A DNA stretch of 64,000 nt, taken from assembly GCF_038594945.1 (NCBI RefSeq), contig NZ_JBCFYD010000001.1, positions 806,001 through 870,000 on the forward strand. The letters run 5' to 3'. The stretch comes from Fodinibius sp. Rm-B-1B1-1 (GTDB lineage: Bacteria > Bacteroidota > Rhodothermia > Balneolales > Balneolaceae). The notes under the pieces were generated by a model. That model worked only from the letters and a program-made list of their open reading frames with translations, searched no databases and was not told the origin of the DNA. Below are positions 34,490 through 43,659 of this stretch, one piece after another (positions within the stretch are counted from its first letter, which is position 1; every line of letters begins with the position of its first letter). Position numbers and translations under genes: made by a program.

Positions 34490-35221
34490 ATGGCAAAAAA
34501 ACGAATCAACATGTGGTCGGGTCCCCGGAATATTTCCACAGCTATCATGTATTCTTTTGCTCAGCGATCTGACACTTGTGTAGTTGATGAACCCTTTTAT
34601 GCTCACTACTTGTTGCAAAGCGGCGCCAAACATCCCGGCAGGGCTACAGTGCTCGAAAGCCAGCCCAAGGATCCTGCAGCAGTAATGCAAAATCTACTTG
34701 CTTCGGGAAGCCAGTCTGATATCTTGTTCGTAAAAAATATGGCACACCACATGGTGAATATGAATGATTCACTGGAGGTGCTTTTCAACGAATTTGATCC
34801 AGTATTTTTAATTCGAAATCCTAAAGAAATGCTCCTTTCTTTAGACAAAACATTAGCTGAACCGAACCTGCGTGATACTGGTTACCAGCAACTTCTAACA
34901 CTTTTTGAAATTGCTGAAAATAACGATTTACCACTAACAGTGCTCGACTCTCGAGAACTGTTAAAAGATCCAGAATTTGTATTATCGGCCCTGTGTGAAA
35001 AGATCAACATTTCTTTTGATGAAGCCATGCTTTCATGGCCGCCCGGCCCTATTCCCGAAGATGGTGTCTGGGCCGAGCACTGGTATCACAGCGTTCACCA
35101 GTCTACGGGATTTAAGCCTTATACCGCTAAAGAAGAAACATTACCCAACCGGCTCGAGCCTCTTTTTGAGCACTGTAAGACCATTTATGACAGACTGTTT
35201 GCACATGCAATTAAAAGATAA
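34490..35221 (+). CDS. Sulfotransferase-like P-loop protein, paired with BCAT
   Basis: The 243-residue protein starts with MWSGPRNISTAIMYSFA, a P-loop-like 5'-phosphosulfate-binding site of the sulfotransferase family, and later has LFNEFDPVFLIRNPKEMLLS, resembling the 3'-phosphate-binding Arg/Ser region. The C-terminal WPPGPIPEDGVWAEHWYHSV is characteristic of the short relatives found next to branched-chain aminotransferases. The next gene is such an aminotransferase, 32 bases downstream, so they are probably co-transcribed. Which molecule is modified, if any, is unknown. Confidence 0.7.
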   Translation: MAKKRINMWSGPRNISTAIMYSFAQRSDTCVVDEPFYAHYLLQSGAKHPGRATVLESQPKDPAAVMQNLLASGSQSDILFVKNMAHHMVNMNDSLEVLFNEFDPVFLIRNPKEMLLSLDKTLAEPNLRDTGYQQLLTLFEIAENNDLPLTVLDSRELLKDPEFVLSALCEKINISFDEAMLSWPPGPIPEDGVWAEHWYHSVHQSTGFKPYTAKEETLPNRLEPLFEHCKTIYDRLFAHAIKR

Positions 35222-35253
35222 TTTAAAATCAAATACCTACATAGATTAATATA

Positions 35254-36168
35254 ATGGCAACACACCCAACAATTCCCGATCCTCGAAATAAAGATATTAA
35301 AGTTTGGATTGATGGTACCCTTTACGACCGCGACGAGGCTAAAATTTCGGTATTCGACAGTCTTGTGCAAGGTGGTGATGGCGTCTGGGAAGGACTGCGC
35401 GTTTATGATGGTAAAATCTTTGCCCTCGATGAACACCTGGAACGACTTCAAAATTCTGCCCATGCTATGGCTTTCGACAGTGTTCCTTCGAATGGGGACA
35501 TCAAAAAAGCCATTTTTGAAACGCTTAAAGCCAATGGAATGAAGGACGATACCCATATCCGACTGACTCTTTCGAGGGGTAAAAAAGTAACTTCCTACAT
35601 GGATCCTCAGGTCAACCAATATGGTCCCACGCTGATTGTACTTCCCGAGTGGAAGCCTCCCATTCATGAGAACAAAGACGGCCTTTCGCTGATCACCTCA
35701 TCCATCCGCAGAAACCCACCACAATGCATCGATTCCAAAATTCACCACAACAACCTTATCAATAACATTTTGGCTAAAATTGAGGCCAACGTAGCCGGGG
35801 CCGACGGGGCAGTGATGATGGATATTGAGGGATATGTCTCGGAAGTAAATGCCACAAACATCTTTTTCGTGAAAAAAGGGAAGGTGCTTACCCCATATGC
35901 CGATAGTTGTCTGCCAGGCATTACGCGAGGAATCGTCCTTGATTTATGTAAAGAAAACAACATCCCCGTAGACGAAAAACGGTTAAGTATGACAGAAATG
36001 TATACCGCTGACGAGTGTTTCACAACCGGAACGATGGGAGAACTGGTTCACGTTGCTGAAATTGACCAACGGGTTATCAGTGATGGGACTAAAGGTTCGA
36101 TAACCCAATTGCTACAAAAATTACACCATCAACGGGCGCAGTCTACCGGAGAACCACTTCCCTTTTAA
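35254..36168 (+). CDS. Class IV aminotransferase (branched-chain amino acid type)
   Basis: This 304-residue enzyme of the fold-type IV PLP family has the PLP lysine in SKIHHNNLINNILAKIEA. Other motifs are GYVSEVNATNIFFVKKGKVL and LTPYADSCLPGITRG, with TTGTMGELVHV near the end, matching IlvE/DAAT proteins. The EGLRVYDGKIFALDEHLERL segment is typical of the branched-chain branch. It would interconvert branched-chain 2-oxo acids and amino acids. The sulfotransferase-like gene upstream may use the same substrate series. The specific substrate is not determined by these motifs. Confidence 0.85.
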   Translation: MATHPTIPDPRNKDIKVWIDGTLYDRDEAKISVFDSLVQGGDGVWEGLRVYDGKIFALDEHLERLQNSAHAMAFDSVPSNGDIKKAIFETLKANGMKDDTHIRLTLSRGKKVTSYMDPQVNQYGPTLIVLPEWKPPIHENKDGLSLITSSIRRNPPQCIDSKIHHNNLINNILAKIEANVAGADGAVMMDIEGYVSEVNATNIFFVKKGKVLTPYADSCLPGITRGIVLDLCKENNIPVDEKRLSMTEMYTADECFTTGTMGELVHVAEIDQRVISDGTKGSITQLLQKLHHQRAQSTGEPLPF

Positions 36169-36186
36169 TACAAATCCCGCAACCAA

Positions 36187-36807
36187 TTGTCGCCATTACC
36201 AACTATAACCTTTAAGAACGTTACCTTTGAATTTGAAGGAGAACAAATCGTCTCTAACTTTTCTTTCGAGGCGAAATCCGGGCACCATACAATTCTTAAA
36301 GGTGAATCCGGCTCGGGAAAAAGTACCCTCCTAAAACTTCTATTGGGATTTTATAACCCCCAAAACGGGCAGATTACAATTGATAGCAATTCTTATAATC
36401 GTCACTCCCTTCGACGTAAAACAGCTTGGCTGCCTCAAGATCTAAATTTAGGTTCGGGCACCGTGCGCCAAGTAATGACCAAGCCCTTTGAGTTCGCTGC
36501 CAATAAATCCCATCAACAAGATATTACCTCAAGAAGTATTGCCACTTTGCAAACATTGGGGTTGGAAGCCAGTACTCTTGATAAGGAGTTCCGCGATCTT
36601 TCTACAGGACAACGTCAGCGCGTAGGGCTAACCATTTGTCATTTACTGGACAAACCAATACTACTTTTGGATGAACCCACCTCTGCCCTCGACAAGGCAT
36701 CCAAAGCTAAAGCTGCAGAACTTCTTTTAAGCAATAACAGAACCGTAATTTCAACTTCGCACGATCCATTCTGGGTTGACAAGGCGGATAACATCATCGA
36801 ACTCTGA
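36187..36807 (+). CDS. fetA: ABC transporter ATPase, FetA-like
   Basis: The 206-residue ATPase has Walker A GESGSGKST near residue 40, the signature LSTGQRQRVG, Walker B ILLLDEPTSALD and a switch His in STSHDPFW. With the FetB-type permease directly after it, it forms the FetAB pair known for iron homeostasis and export-linked oxidative stress protection. The frame starts at TTG 36187, with no better start in phase, so the beginning is provisional. The permease ATG follows its stop immediately. Confidence 0.8.
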   Translation: MSPLPTITFKNVTFEFEGEQIVSNFSFEAKSGHHTILKGESGSGKSTLLKLLLGFYNPQNGQITIDSNSYNRHSLRRKTAWLPQDLNLGSGTVRQVMTKPFEFAANKSHQQDITSRSIATLQTLGLEASTLDKEFRDLSTGQRQRVGLTICHLLDKPILLLDEPTSALDKASKAKAAELLLSNNRTVISTSHDPFWVDKADNIIEL

Positions 36808-36808
36808 T

Positions 36809-37600
36809 ATGGAAATCATTGATCTTTCGTGGACACAGCTCGCCATCGGCTTTATCATTATGCTGTTGCCAGCCTACATCTTGTGGAAATATCGTACGGG
36901 ACTCAACAAAAAGTTACTCACCGCCTCTATCCGCATGGTGGTACAACTTCTTTTTGTGGGCTATTACCTGCAGTACCTGTTTGAATATGATAATGCATGG
37001 ATTAATGCCGCGTGGATTTTTGTAATGGTTGCTGTTGCTGATTTTGCTACCATTGACCGAAGCGATCTCACCAGAAAATGGTCGGTCATTATTCCCGTTT
37101 TTGGCGCAACTTTTTTAGGGATTATCGTTATTGATCTGTTCTTTCTTGAAATTGTTATTCAACTCCCCAAATTATTGGCCGCACAATATACCATCCCCAT
37201 AACTGGTATGGTGCTGGGTAATTGCCTGCGCAGTAACGTCATCGGGATTAATGCTTTTTATTACAGCCTGGATGAGCACCAAGAGCGATACCAATTTTTT
37301 CTTTCCTGTGGAGCCACACGTTCCGAAGCCGTAAAACCATTTTTCAGTAAGGCCTTACAAAAATCGGCCAATCCCACCCTTGCTTCAATGGCTACCATTG
37401 GACTGGTTTCGCTGCCTGGCATGATGACCGGTCAAATCTTAAGTGGAAGCTCCCCGCTTATTGCCATTAAATACCAAATCATGATTATGGTAGCTATCTT
37501 TTCGGGAACTATCTTATCGGTTTATTTAGGGATTCTTTTCACCAATAAATTTGTTTTTGAAAATACCGATATGCTGGATGATTCGATTCTAAAGAAATAA
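36809..37600 (+). CDS. fetB: ABC transporter permease, FetB-like (UPF0014)
   Basis: From ATG 36809 the protein has 263 residues and about seven membrane helices. The UPF0014 pattern is clear: AIGFIIMLLPAYILWKYRTG, then ASIRMVVQLLFVGYYLQYLF, IPITGMVLGNCLRSN and SLPGMMTGQILSGSSPLIA. Together with FetA it makes the iron-exporting ABC transporter known from E. coli. The gene ends before a weak hairpin near 37620-37645 (GGGTGTG/CACATACCC) that may terminate it. Confidence 0.85.
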   Translation: MEIIDLSWTQLAIGFIIMLLPAYILWKYRTGLNKKLLTASIRMVVQLLFVGYYLQYLFEYDNAWINAAWIFVMVAVADFATIDRSDLTRKWSVIIPVFGATFLGIIVIDLFFLEIVIQLPKLLAAQYTIPITGMVLGNCLRSNVIGINAFYYSLDEHQERYQFFLSCGATRSEAVKPFFSKALQKSANPTLASMATIGLVSLPGMMTGQILSGSSPLIAIKYQIMIMVAIFSGTILSVYLGILFTNKFVFENTDMLDDSILKK

Positions 37601-37700
37601 TACAGCTTATCATATTACTGGGTGTGTTATCACATACCCTTTTAAACCAATGCAAGAGTTTAATACCTTGCTTTTAGAACTCCAATAAACCACCAGGGCT

Positions 37701-38111
37701 ATGGCATTTTCAAAACTGCTTACTGTACTGCTTACAGCAGGATTATTTGCTATGGTATTAGGTTGCTCTACTACCAGTACCACAAATAAGAGCGAAACTA
37801 ACAAGACAGCTACCGAAAATAACTGGACACTTGAAGACCATCTCCGCCGTGCTACCAGTGTGCGTGTCACGGGCTCAGGTTCTAACACTCGTGTTATCAT
37901 TCGTGGTGAAAGCTCAATCGCTAATCCAACCAGCCAACCGCTTTTCATTATTGACGACCAAAAAGCGGGGAATAGTTTTGCCCAGGTTAATGAGATGCTC
38001 TATGAAGGAGAAATAAACTACATTGAAGTACTACCGCCTTCACGCGCGGCTCGATATGGGATGGAAGGCAATTACGGAGTCATCTTAATCCATACTTATT
38101 CAAACAAATAA
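37701..38111 (+). CDS. Free-standing plug-domain lipoprotein 1
   Basis: The 136-residue precursor has a lipobox with Cys22 (VLGC). It is followed by a Thr/Ser-rich linker and a domain resembling the plug of SusC-type TonB receptors: LRRATSVRVTGSGSNTRVII, RGESSIANPTSQPLFIIDD and RYGMEGNYGVILIHTY. There is no barrel. It is paralogous to the next gene, with the lipid Cys at the same position and the same length. The role of isolated plug domains is unknown; binding a receptor partner or a ligand at the outer membrane is a guess. Confidence 0.75.
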   Translation: MAFSKLLTVLLTAGLFAMVLGCSTTSTTNKSETNKTATENNWTLEDHLRRATSVRVTGSGSNTRVIIRGESSIANPTSQPLFIIDDQKAGNSFAQVNEMLYEGEINYIEVLPPSRAARYGMEGNYGVILIHTYSNK

Positions 38112-38199
38112 AACCCTAAATAATTATTTTTTATTTACTTAAATAGGGATAATAGCTATACTGATAAGTACCTAATATTATTAATCAAACCCTACCGCT

Positions 38200-38610
38200 A
38201 TGAAACGATTAAGCTTAGGTATATCTATAGCTTTATGTCTGCTATTACTCGGATCACTGGGTTGTGCTTCAACCAGCCAACAATCTCAAAAACATTCCAC
38301 AACTGATCATACGAACTACTGGACCCTTGAAGATTTTCTTCGCCGTGCCAACGGCGTACATCTAAATGGAAGTGGTAATGATATTCAGATTATTATTCGA
38401 GGTCAGAGGTCAATTAACAATCCGCTGGCACAACCACTTTTTGTGGTTGACGGACAAAAAGCGGGACGAAATTATGCATATGTTGCCAGCATGTTTGGTC
38501 CCGGTGATATTATTTCCGTTACCGTGCTATCGGCCGGAGCCTCATCCCAGTATGGCATGGAAGGCAATTATGGAGTGATCGAAATTGAATCACGACTTTC
38601 GGCATCCTAA
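38200..38610 (+). CDS. Free-standing plug-domain lipoprotein 2
   Basis: Again 136 residues with lipid Cys22 (GSLGC). The plug-like core is LRRANGVHLNGSGNDIQIII, RGQRSINNPLAQPLFVVDG and QYGMEGNYGVIEIESR. It is closer to the SusC plug consensus than its neighbour, since PLFVVDGQKAG recalls the plug core PLYVIDG. The two genes are 88 bases apart in tandem and clearly arose by duplication. A two-component system and a large TonB receptor follow downstream, which may or may not be connected. Confidence 0.75.
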   Translation: MKRLSLGISIALCLLLLGSLGCASTSQQSQKHSTTDHTNYWTLEDFLRRANGVHLNGSGNDIQIIIRGQRSINNPLAQPLFVVDGQKAGRNYAYVASMFGPGDIISVTVLSAGASSQYGMEGNYGVIEIESRLSAS

Positions 38611-38792
38611 CAGGGAATAGATGGTTATATATCCTTCTTTAATGCTTATTTCTAAAAGCATTATGCAAGAGATACGTTTAATGGCGTAGTCTCCGTGACC
38701 TCTCTTTTCTATTTTTCTGCTTAGCCCTTCTACCTCAGCAGCCTTACATTTCTTCAGTTTTGCTTCAAATTCATTATTTATGTTATGCCGTC

Positions 38793-39473
38793 ATGAAACT
38801 ATTAATTATTGAAGACAACGAAGATTTACTACAAAACATCCAAACGTATTTAAAGCGTGAGGGATATATCTGTGAAGCTGCGCAGTCATATTCCGCAGCT
38901 TTCGATAAAGTAATGTCATACACCTACGATGTAGTACTCATTGATATTATGATCCCCGGTGGATCGGGGCTTCAGGTTTTGCGCGAACTAAAATCCGTAA
39001 ATCCTGAAACCGGAACCATCATCATATCGGCCAAAAATGCACTCGATGATAAAGTTGAGGGGTTAGAACTGGGGGCCGATGACTACATCACAAAACCATT
39101 TCAGCTGCCCGAACTTCATGCTCGCATCAAAGCCGTAAATCGACGGCAACAGCGTGATGGGCGGGAAATTATAAACGTGAATGAAATTGCTATCAACACT
39201 AAAACCATGGAAGTTACCGTGGAGGAAAATCCAGTAAACCTGACCCCCAAGGAGTATGAACTTTTGCTCTATTTTTCATCAAATAAAAACCACGTACTCT
39301 CCAAGCAAACAATCGCCGAACACCTGTGGGGCGACTACGTTGACCATCTTGATAACCTTGACTTTGTATATCAGCATATCAAAAACCTGCGCAAAAAATT
39401 AGAACAAGCAGGTGCCGAAGATTACATCGAAAGCGTCTACGGTATTGGCTATAAATTTAAGGTTGCCACCTGA
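38793..39473 (+). CDS. OmpR/PhoB-type response regulator
   Basis: The 226-residue regulator has a receiver domain with the acidic pair in IIEDNED, the phosphoacceptor Asp in YDVVLIDIMIPGGSG and the Lys in DYITKPFQLPELHARI. A winged-helix DNA-binding domain (VNLTPKEYELLLYFSSNKNH) follows. The start is the ATG at 38793, because upstream residues do not belong to the receiver fold. The kinase gene starts at 39475, one base after its stop, so the pair is an operon. The TonB receptor at 40848 is the obvious candidate target. Confidence 0.9.
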   Translation: MKLLIIEDNEDLLQNIQTYLKREGYICEAAQSYSAAFDKVMSYTYDVVLIDIMIPGGSGLQVLRELKSVNPETGTIIISAKNALDDKVEGLELGADDYITKPFQLPELHARIKAVNRRQQRDGREIINVNEIAINTKTMEVTVEENPVNLTPKEYELLLYFSSNKNHVLSKQTIAEHLWGDYVDHLDNLDFVYQHIKNLRKKLEQAGAEDYIESVYGIGYKFKVAT

Positions 39474-39474
39474 T

Positions 39475-40743
39475 ATGAAACTGATCACTAAATTTATTCT
39501 TATATACCTGATCGTCACTGTTATTGTCCTCGGTTTGGGGGGCGTGGTATCGTATCATGTTATCAAGGGAGAGCTTGATAATGAGCTAAAATGGCGTTTC
39601 TTAGATCGTGTGGAGCGGGTAACGTACCTCTTGGAACAAGGAGAAAATTTTGAAAGTACGGTGCAAGATAACAGTGATACCAACCTGGAAATTATGGCTC
39701 TGCCCAACCGTGTGGAGCCAGACGTAGAAATTCGCGATACCCTTGTTTGGCATAATCGACTGCACCAGCGAGAACATAATCTCAAAATGGTTGCACACCG
39801 TAATGTGGATGGCACCAGCTATCGCATTACAACCTATGGGGCACTTGTTGAGTCGGATGATATTACCGAAGCAGTTATCGAAATTTTACTGTGGATTTTA
39901 GGACTACAGGTTATTGGTGCTGTTGGAGTAGGGTTTATCGTCTCGAACCGACTTTTTAAACCCTTTCGTAAAACCCTAAAGCGCATTAAAAACTTTACCC
40001 TGCAAGACAAAGAACCCATCCCTGCTGAAAGTACCTCAGTAACAGAGTTTGATGATCTGAATAAATTTGTTGAAGAAATGACCAGCAAAGCTGTATCAGA
40101 CTATGTAAACCTTAAAGAATTTGCCGAAAATGCTTCTCACGAACTACAAACACCGCTTTCTATTATCAAGGGCAAGCTGGAACTACTCACTGAAACAGAG
40201 CTGTCACCCGAACAATATCAGTTTGTAGAAGATAGTCAGCGCTCGGTTAAAAAACTGTCGCGCCTTAGTGAGTCACTGGCTCTGCTAACTAAGATTGAGA
40301 ATCACGAATTTGTAAAAACAGAAGCTATCAACTTTTCGGAGATCATTACTGAAAGCACTAAAGCTTTTGATGAATTTATTGCCCTAAACGGCTTGGAAGT
40401 TGAAAGCCATATCCAAGATGAGATTACGCTTCAAATGCACCCTGTTTTAGCTGATATTCTGTGGACGAACCTTTTCCAGAATGCTATCAAGCACAATGTT
40501 AAAGAGGGACGTATCCATATCGAACTTACCGAAAAAAAGCTAAAAATTGCCAATACCGGCCAACCGCTTTCCTCATCACCCGACGAACTATTTCAAAGAT
40601 TTAAGAAAGACAGTGTCGATTCTAACTCTATTGGTCTGGGCCTTTCCATTATTAAACGAATTGTAGACCAGTACCATTATAATATATCGTATGATTTCTA
40701 CAACGGGTGGCATACCATTGTAATAACTTTTAAAACTGACTAA
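39475..40743 (+). CDS. Two-component sensor histidine kinase
   Basis: The 422-residue kinase has a membrane helix at residues 5-25, a periplasmic domain of about 100 residues, a second membrane helix near 135-155 and a HAMP-like linker. The HisKA site is FAENASHELQTPLSIIKGKL, and the ATPase domain has WTNLFQNAIKHN and IGLGLSIIKRIVDQY. It follows the response regulator without a gap. The short periplasmic loop is typical of sensors for small molecules or metals; the signal is unknown. Confidence 0.9.
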   Translation: MKLITKFILIYLIVTVIVLGLGGVVSYHVIKGELDNELKWRFLDRVERVTYLLEQGENFESTVQDNSDTNLEIMALPNRVEPDVEIRDTLVWHNRLHQREHNLKMVAHRNVDGTSYRITTYGALVESDDITEAVIEILLWILGLQVIGAVGVGFIVSNRLFKPFRKTLKRIKNFTLQDKEPIPAESTSVTEFDDLNKFVEEMTSKAVSDYVNLKEFAENASHELQTPLSIIKGKLELLTETELSPEQYQFVEDSQRSVKKLSRLSESLALLTKIENHEFVKTEAINFSEIITESTKAFDEFIALNGLEVESHIQDEITLQMHPVLADILWTNLFQNAIKHNVKEGRIHIELTEKKLKIANTGQPLSSSPDELFQRFKKDSVDSNSIGLGLSIIKRIVDQYHYNISYDFYNGWHTIVITFKTD

Positions 40744-40847
40744 ATCTTCAAATTTCATTCAGTTTTCACTTAGCATTCAAACAGTATCATCTTTTACGTT
40801 TTAATCACTAATAATTTATAAACTCTCGATATCCCCAAAAGTAGAAC

Positions 40848-43298
40848 ATGAAACAGTTACTTTCATCACTTTCCCTACTACTTATTATCCCTATCGCAAC
40901 ACTGGCACAATCTAATGCAACTATTACCGGAACGGTTGTAGACGAAGAGGAAGAGGCCATGCCGAGCACTTCTGTAGCCGTCTATAACGCTTCGGAATCC
41001 AATGTTGTTACCGGTGCTTCAACGAAATCCGACGGTTCATTTAGTGTTAATATTTCAACTGGCAACTATGTTGTAAAAATCACCTACCTCTCATATCAAC
41101 CATTCAAAAAAGAGATTGAGGTTTCTGAAGGCGAATCGATGGATCTTGGTACCATCCAAATGACCCCCAGTTCTGAAGAGCTCGGCGAACTGTTAGTTCG
41201 TGCTGAAAAGTCTGAAATGCAGATGAATTTTGATCGGCGCACCTTCCAGGTTGGCCAGGATATTACCAGCTTGGGCGGCTCGGCTGTTGATGTACTGAAT
41301 AATGTACCTTCGGTTTCTACTGATATCGATGGCAACATCAGCCTGCGCGGTAACGAATCGGTACGCGTTCTTATTAATGGCAAACCATCAAGCATGGTTA
41401 GCAGTAGTGATGTAGACGCCCTGAACAGTATTCCGGCTTCCATGATCCAAGAGGTAGAAATCATTACGAATCCCTCTTCACGATATGCCGCAGAAGGATC
41501 GGGCGGTATTATTAATATTATTTTAAAGGATGACCAGCGACGAGGGCTAAATGGTAGTGCGCAGGTTGGGGGTGGCCTACCGGAAGAGTATGAAGGATCA
41601 TTGAATCTTAACTATCGTGTCGGTGACATAAATTGGTTTTTAAATGGTGGCATGGATTACCGCAGTGAGCCCGAGGGGGGGAGTTCGTTTCAACGATTTC
41701 GAAATCCACAGACCAGTACCTCTTATATGTATAGCGAAAAAACCGATGCTATAGAATCGGAATTGGATGGAGATCTCCGTTTTGGTGCTGACTTTTATCT
41801 TACCGATACACAAGTGCTAACAGCCAGCATTTATACCAGCTCTGAACGGGAAGAAAATGACGAAGATATTCGATATACCGACATGGAATATCGGGAAGAC
41901 TCCTTTAATGGCCCCGTTATTGCAGAGTATATCCGCTATAATGAGGAGGAAGGAAATGAACGAGATATCGACTTTAACCTCGATTATGAAAATAAAATTG
42001 ATGGCGATGACCATAAATTGGTGGCTGATGCCAGTTTTGACGCCAGTAGTGAAGAAACTACGACTAATATTGACGAAGAAATCCTTGAGGGTAATCAGGA
42101 TCCCCTAACACAACGTGCTACTGATGGGGAAGAAGAAATGGATTTCCGGTTTAATGCCGAGTATGAACGCCCACTGTTTGGAGATGGAAATCTTGAGGCA
42201 GGCGTCCGCAGCGACTTCGAATGGATGGATAATAGCTACCATGCCGAAACCCTTGAAAATGGAAACTGGGTAAGTGAACCGGCTTATACCGATAATTTTA
42301 CATACATGGAGAATGTAAATGCCGCTTTTGCAACCCTTGGCTATGAGTGGAATTCGTTATCAGGTCAGGTTGGACTTCGACTGGAAAATACGCGCATCCA
42401 AACCGAAGTTAAAAGTACGGGTGAAGAAACCAACCAAAACTACTTGAATCTTTTTCCCAGCGCATTTCTGAGCTATTCATTCAACGAGCAACAGTCGGTG
42501 CAGGTTAGTTATAGCCGGCGCTTACGTCGTCCATGGTCGCGCATGCTCATCCCATTTAATGACTTTGATAATCAGCGTAGCCAGTTTACTGGTAATCCTG
42601 ATCTTACACCTGAATTCAGCAACTCATACGAACTCGGTTATCTACACTATTGGAACAGCGGGTCATTACTAACCAGCTTTTACCATCGATATCGTACTGA
42701 TGTCATTGAGCGAATTACAGAATCGCAGCAGGGACAAGACGGAACCATTCGTCGCCCCATCAACCTGGCTACCGAAAAAGCATGGGGCGTAGAGTTTTCT
42801 GCAGATCAGGAAATTGCGGATCAACTAAACCTTACGGCCAATGCGAACCTCTTTCGCTCTAACTCAAACGGTACGTATCAAGACCAGGTATTTACCAGTG
42901 AATCAGAAAACTTTATGGCGCGTATGCGGCTGCGCTGGGAAATTGTTGATGGCCTAAACTACCAAGCCTCTATGCGTTATCGTGGCCCCAGCAACTCTAC
43001 GCAGGGGACCCGTGAGGGTATGACGATGATGGATACTGGTCTATCTAAAGACCTCATGGATGGGAAAGCAAAACTTACACTTAATATCCGTGATTTGCTG
43101 GATTCACAGAACTTTAATTACACCGCTAATACGGACGGCAATCCTAATACTGACTTTTATACGCAACGTGAGTTTAGCTGGTCGTCACGCTCAGCAACCA
43201 TCAGCTTTCAATACTTCTTTGGAGATCGTGATCGCAACCAACAGCAGCAACAACGCGGAGGCGACGATGGTCCAGAAGATATGGAAGGTATGCAATAA
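40848..43298 (+). CDS. TonB-dependent outer membrane receptor (OMP_b-brl_3 type)
   Basis: The 816-residue precursor has a signal peptide (LLLIIPIATLAQ) and a carboxypeptidase-regulatory-like domain (GTVVDEEEEAMPSTSVAVYN). A plug (GGSAVDVLNNVPSVSTDIDG, then ISLRGNESVRVLINGKPSSM) comes next. The long barrel resembles the TonB receptor-like outer membrane beta-barrel family. The end is unusual: a Gln/Arg-rich tail after the last strand (FQYFFGDRDRN). It follows the two-component operon at 104 bases and is probably its target. The substrate is unknown. Confidence 0.9.
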   Translation: MKQLLSSLSLLLIIPIATLAQSNATITGTVVDEEEEAMPSTSVAVYNASESNVVTGASTKSDGSFSVNISTGNYVVKITYLSYQPFKKEIEVSEGESMDLGTIQMTPSSEELGELLVRAEKSEMQMNFDRRTFQVGQDITSLGGSAVDVLNNVPSVSTDIDGNISLRGNESVRVLINGKPSSMVSSSDVDALNSIPASMIQEVEIITNPSSRYAAEGSGGIINIILKDDQRRGLNGSAQVGGGLPEEYEGSLNLNYRVGDINWFLNGGMDYRSEPEGGSSFQRFRNPQTSTSYMYSEKTDAIESELDGDLRFGADFYLTDTQVLTASIYTSSEREENDEDIRYTDMEYREDSFNGPVIAEYIRYNEEEGNERDIDFNLDYENKIDGDDHKLVADASFDASSEETTTNIDEEILEGNQDPLTQRATDGEEEMDFRFNAEYERPLFGDGNLEAGVRSDFEWMDNSYHAETLENGNWVSEPAYTDNFTYMENVNAAFATLGYEWNSLSGQVGLRLENTRIQTEVKSTGEETNQNYLNLFPSAFLSYSFNEQQSVQVSYSRRLRRPWSRMLIPFNDFDNQRSQFTGNPDLTPEFSNSYELGYLHYWNSGSLLTSFYHRYRTDVIERITESQQGQDGTIRRPINLATEKAWGVEFSADQEIADQLNLTANANLFRSNSNGTYQDQVFTSESENFMARMRLRWEIVDGLNYQASMRYRGPSNSTQGTREGMTMMDTGLSKDLMDGKAKLTLNIRDLLDSQNFNYTANTDGNPNTDFYTQREFSWSSRSATISFQYFFGDRDRNQQQQQRGGDDGPEDMEGMQ

Positions 43299-43365
43299 TC
43301 CGTGATTTCAAATTCACAAAGAGCTCATAAGTAATTATCTTTGCATAAACGAACCAAACCTACTT

Positions 43366-43575
43366 ATGAGCTCTGTAATTGAATCATACAAACTTGGCGA
43401 CATCGCTGTAGAAATCAGTGAGACGAATAATCCCGAAAAACTAAAAGTGGATTGCAACGATGGGAACTACCACTCTGAGTTTACGGTACGCAAATATGAA
43501 TTTAAAAATTATAAGCGGCACATGAATCAGCGTATCAAAAACGCTTATGACGAACAATACAAGGAAGAAGAATAA
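43366..43575 (+). CDS. Small hypothetical protein (69 aa)
   Basis: A short charged protein without Cys, signal peptide or membrane helix. It begins IESYKLGDIAVEISETNNPE, with KLKVDCNDGNYHSEFTVRKY in the middle and a basic/acidic helical tail. It has a typical start ATG and its own terminator 27 bases after the stop, so it is a real short gene rather than noise. No family is recognised. Confidence 0.6.
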   Translation: MSSVIESYKLGDIAVEISETNNPEKLKVDCNDGNYHSEFTVRKYEFKNYKRHMNQRIKNAYDEQYKEEE

Positions 43576-43600
43576 CTACCAATACATAAGTATATAAAAG

Positions 43601-43643
43601 ATGAAACCCTCAGGGTATTTAACACCTTGAGGGTTTCATTTTG
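43601..43643. terminator. Bidirectional terminator between the small gene and htpX
   Basis: ATGAAACCCTCAGGGT (43601-43616) and ACCTTGAGGGTTTCAT (43624-43639) pair with one mismatch or bulge and are followed by TTTTG. It separates the convergent genes at 43366 and 43660 and could serve both. Confidence 0.75.
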
Positions 43644-43659
43644 TTGATTAAATTATCAA

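Noticed and set aside
39555-40088. Open frames on the strand opposite the histidine kinase
   Set aside because: They lie wholly inside a well-supported kinase gene, have Ser/Arg-biased composition and no domain or ribosome site; they are shadows of the real frame.
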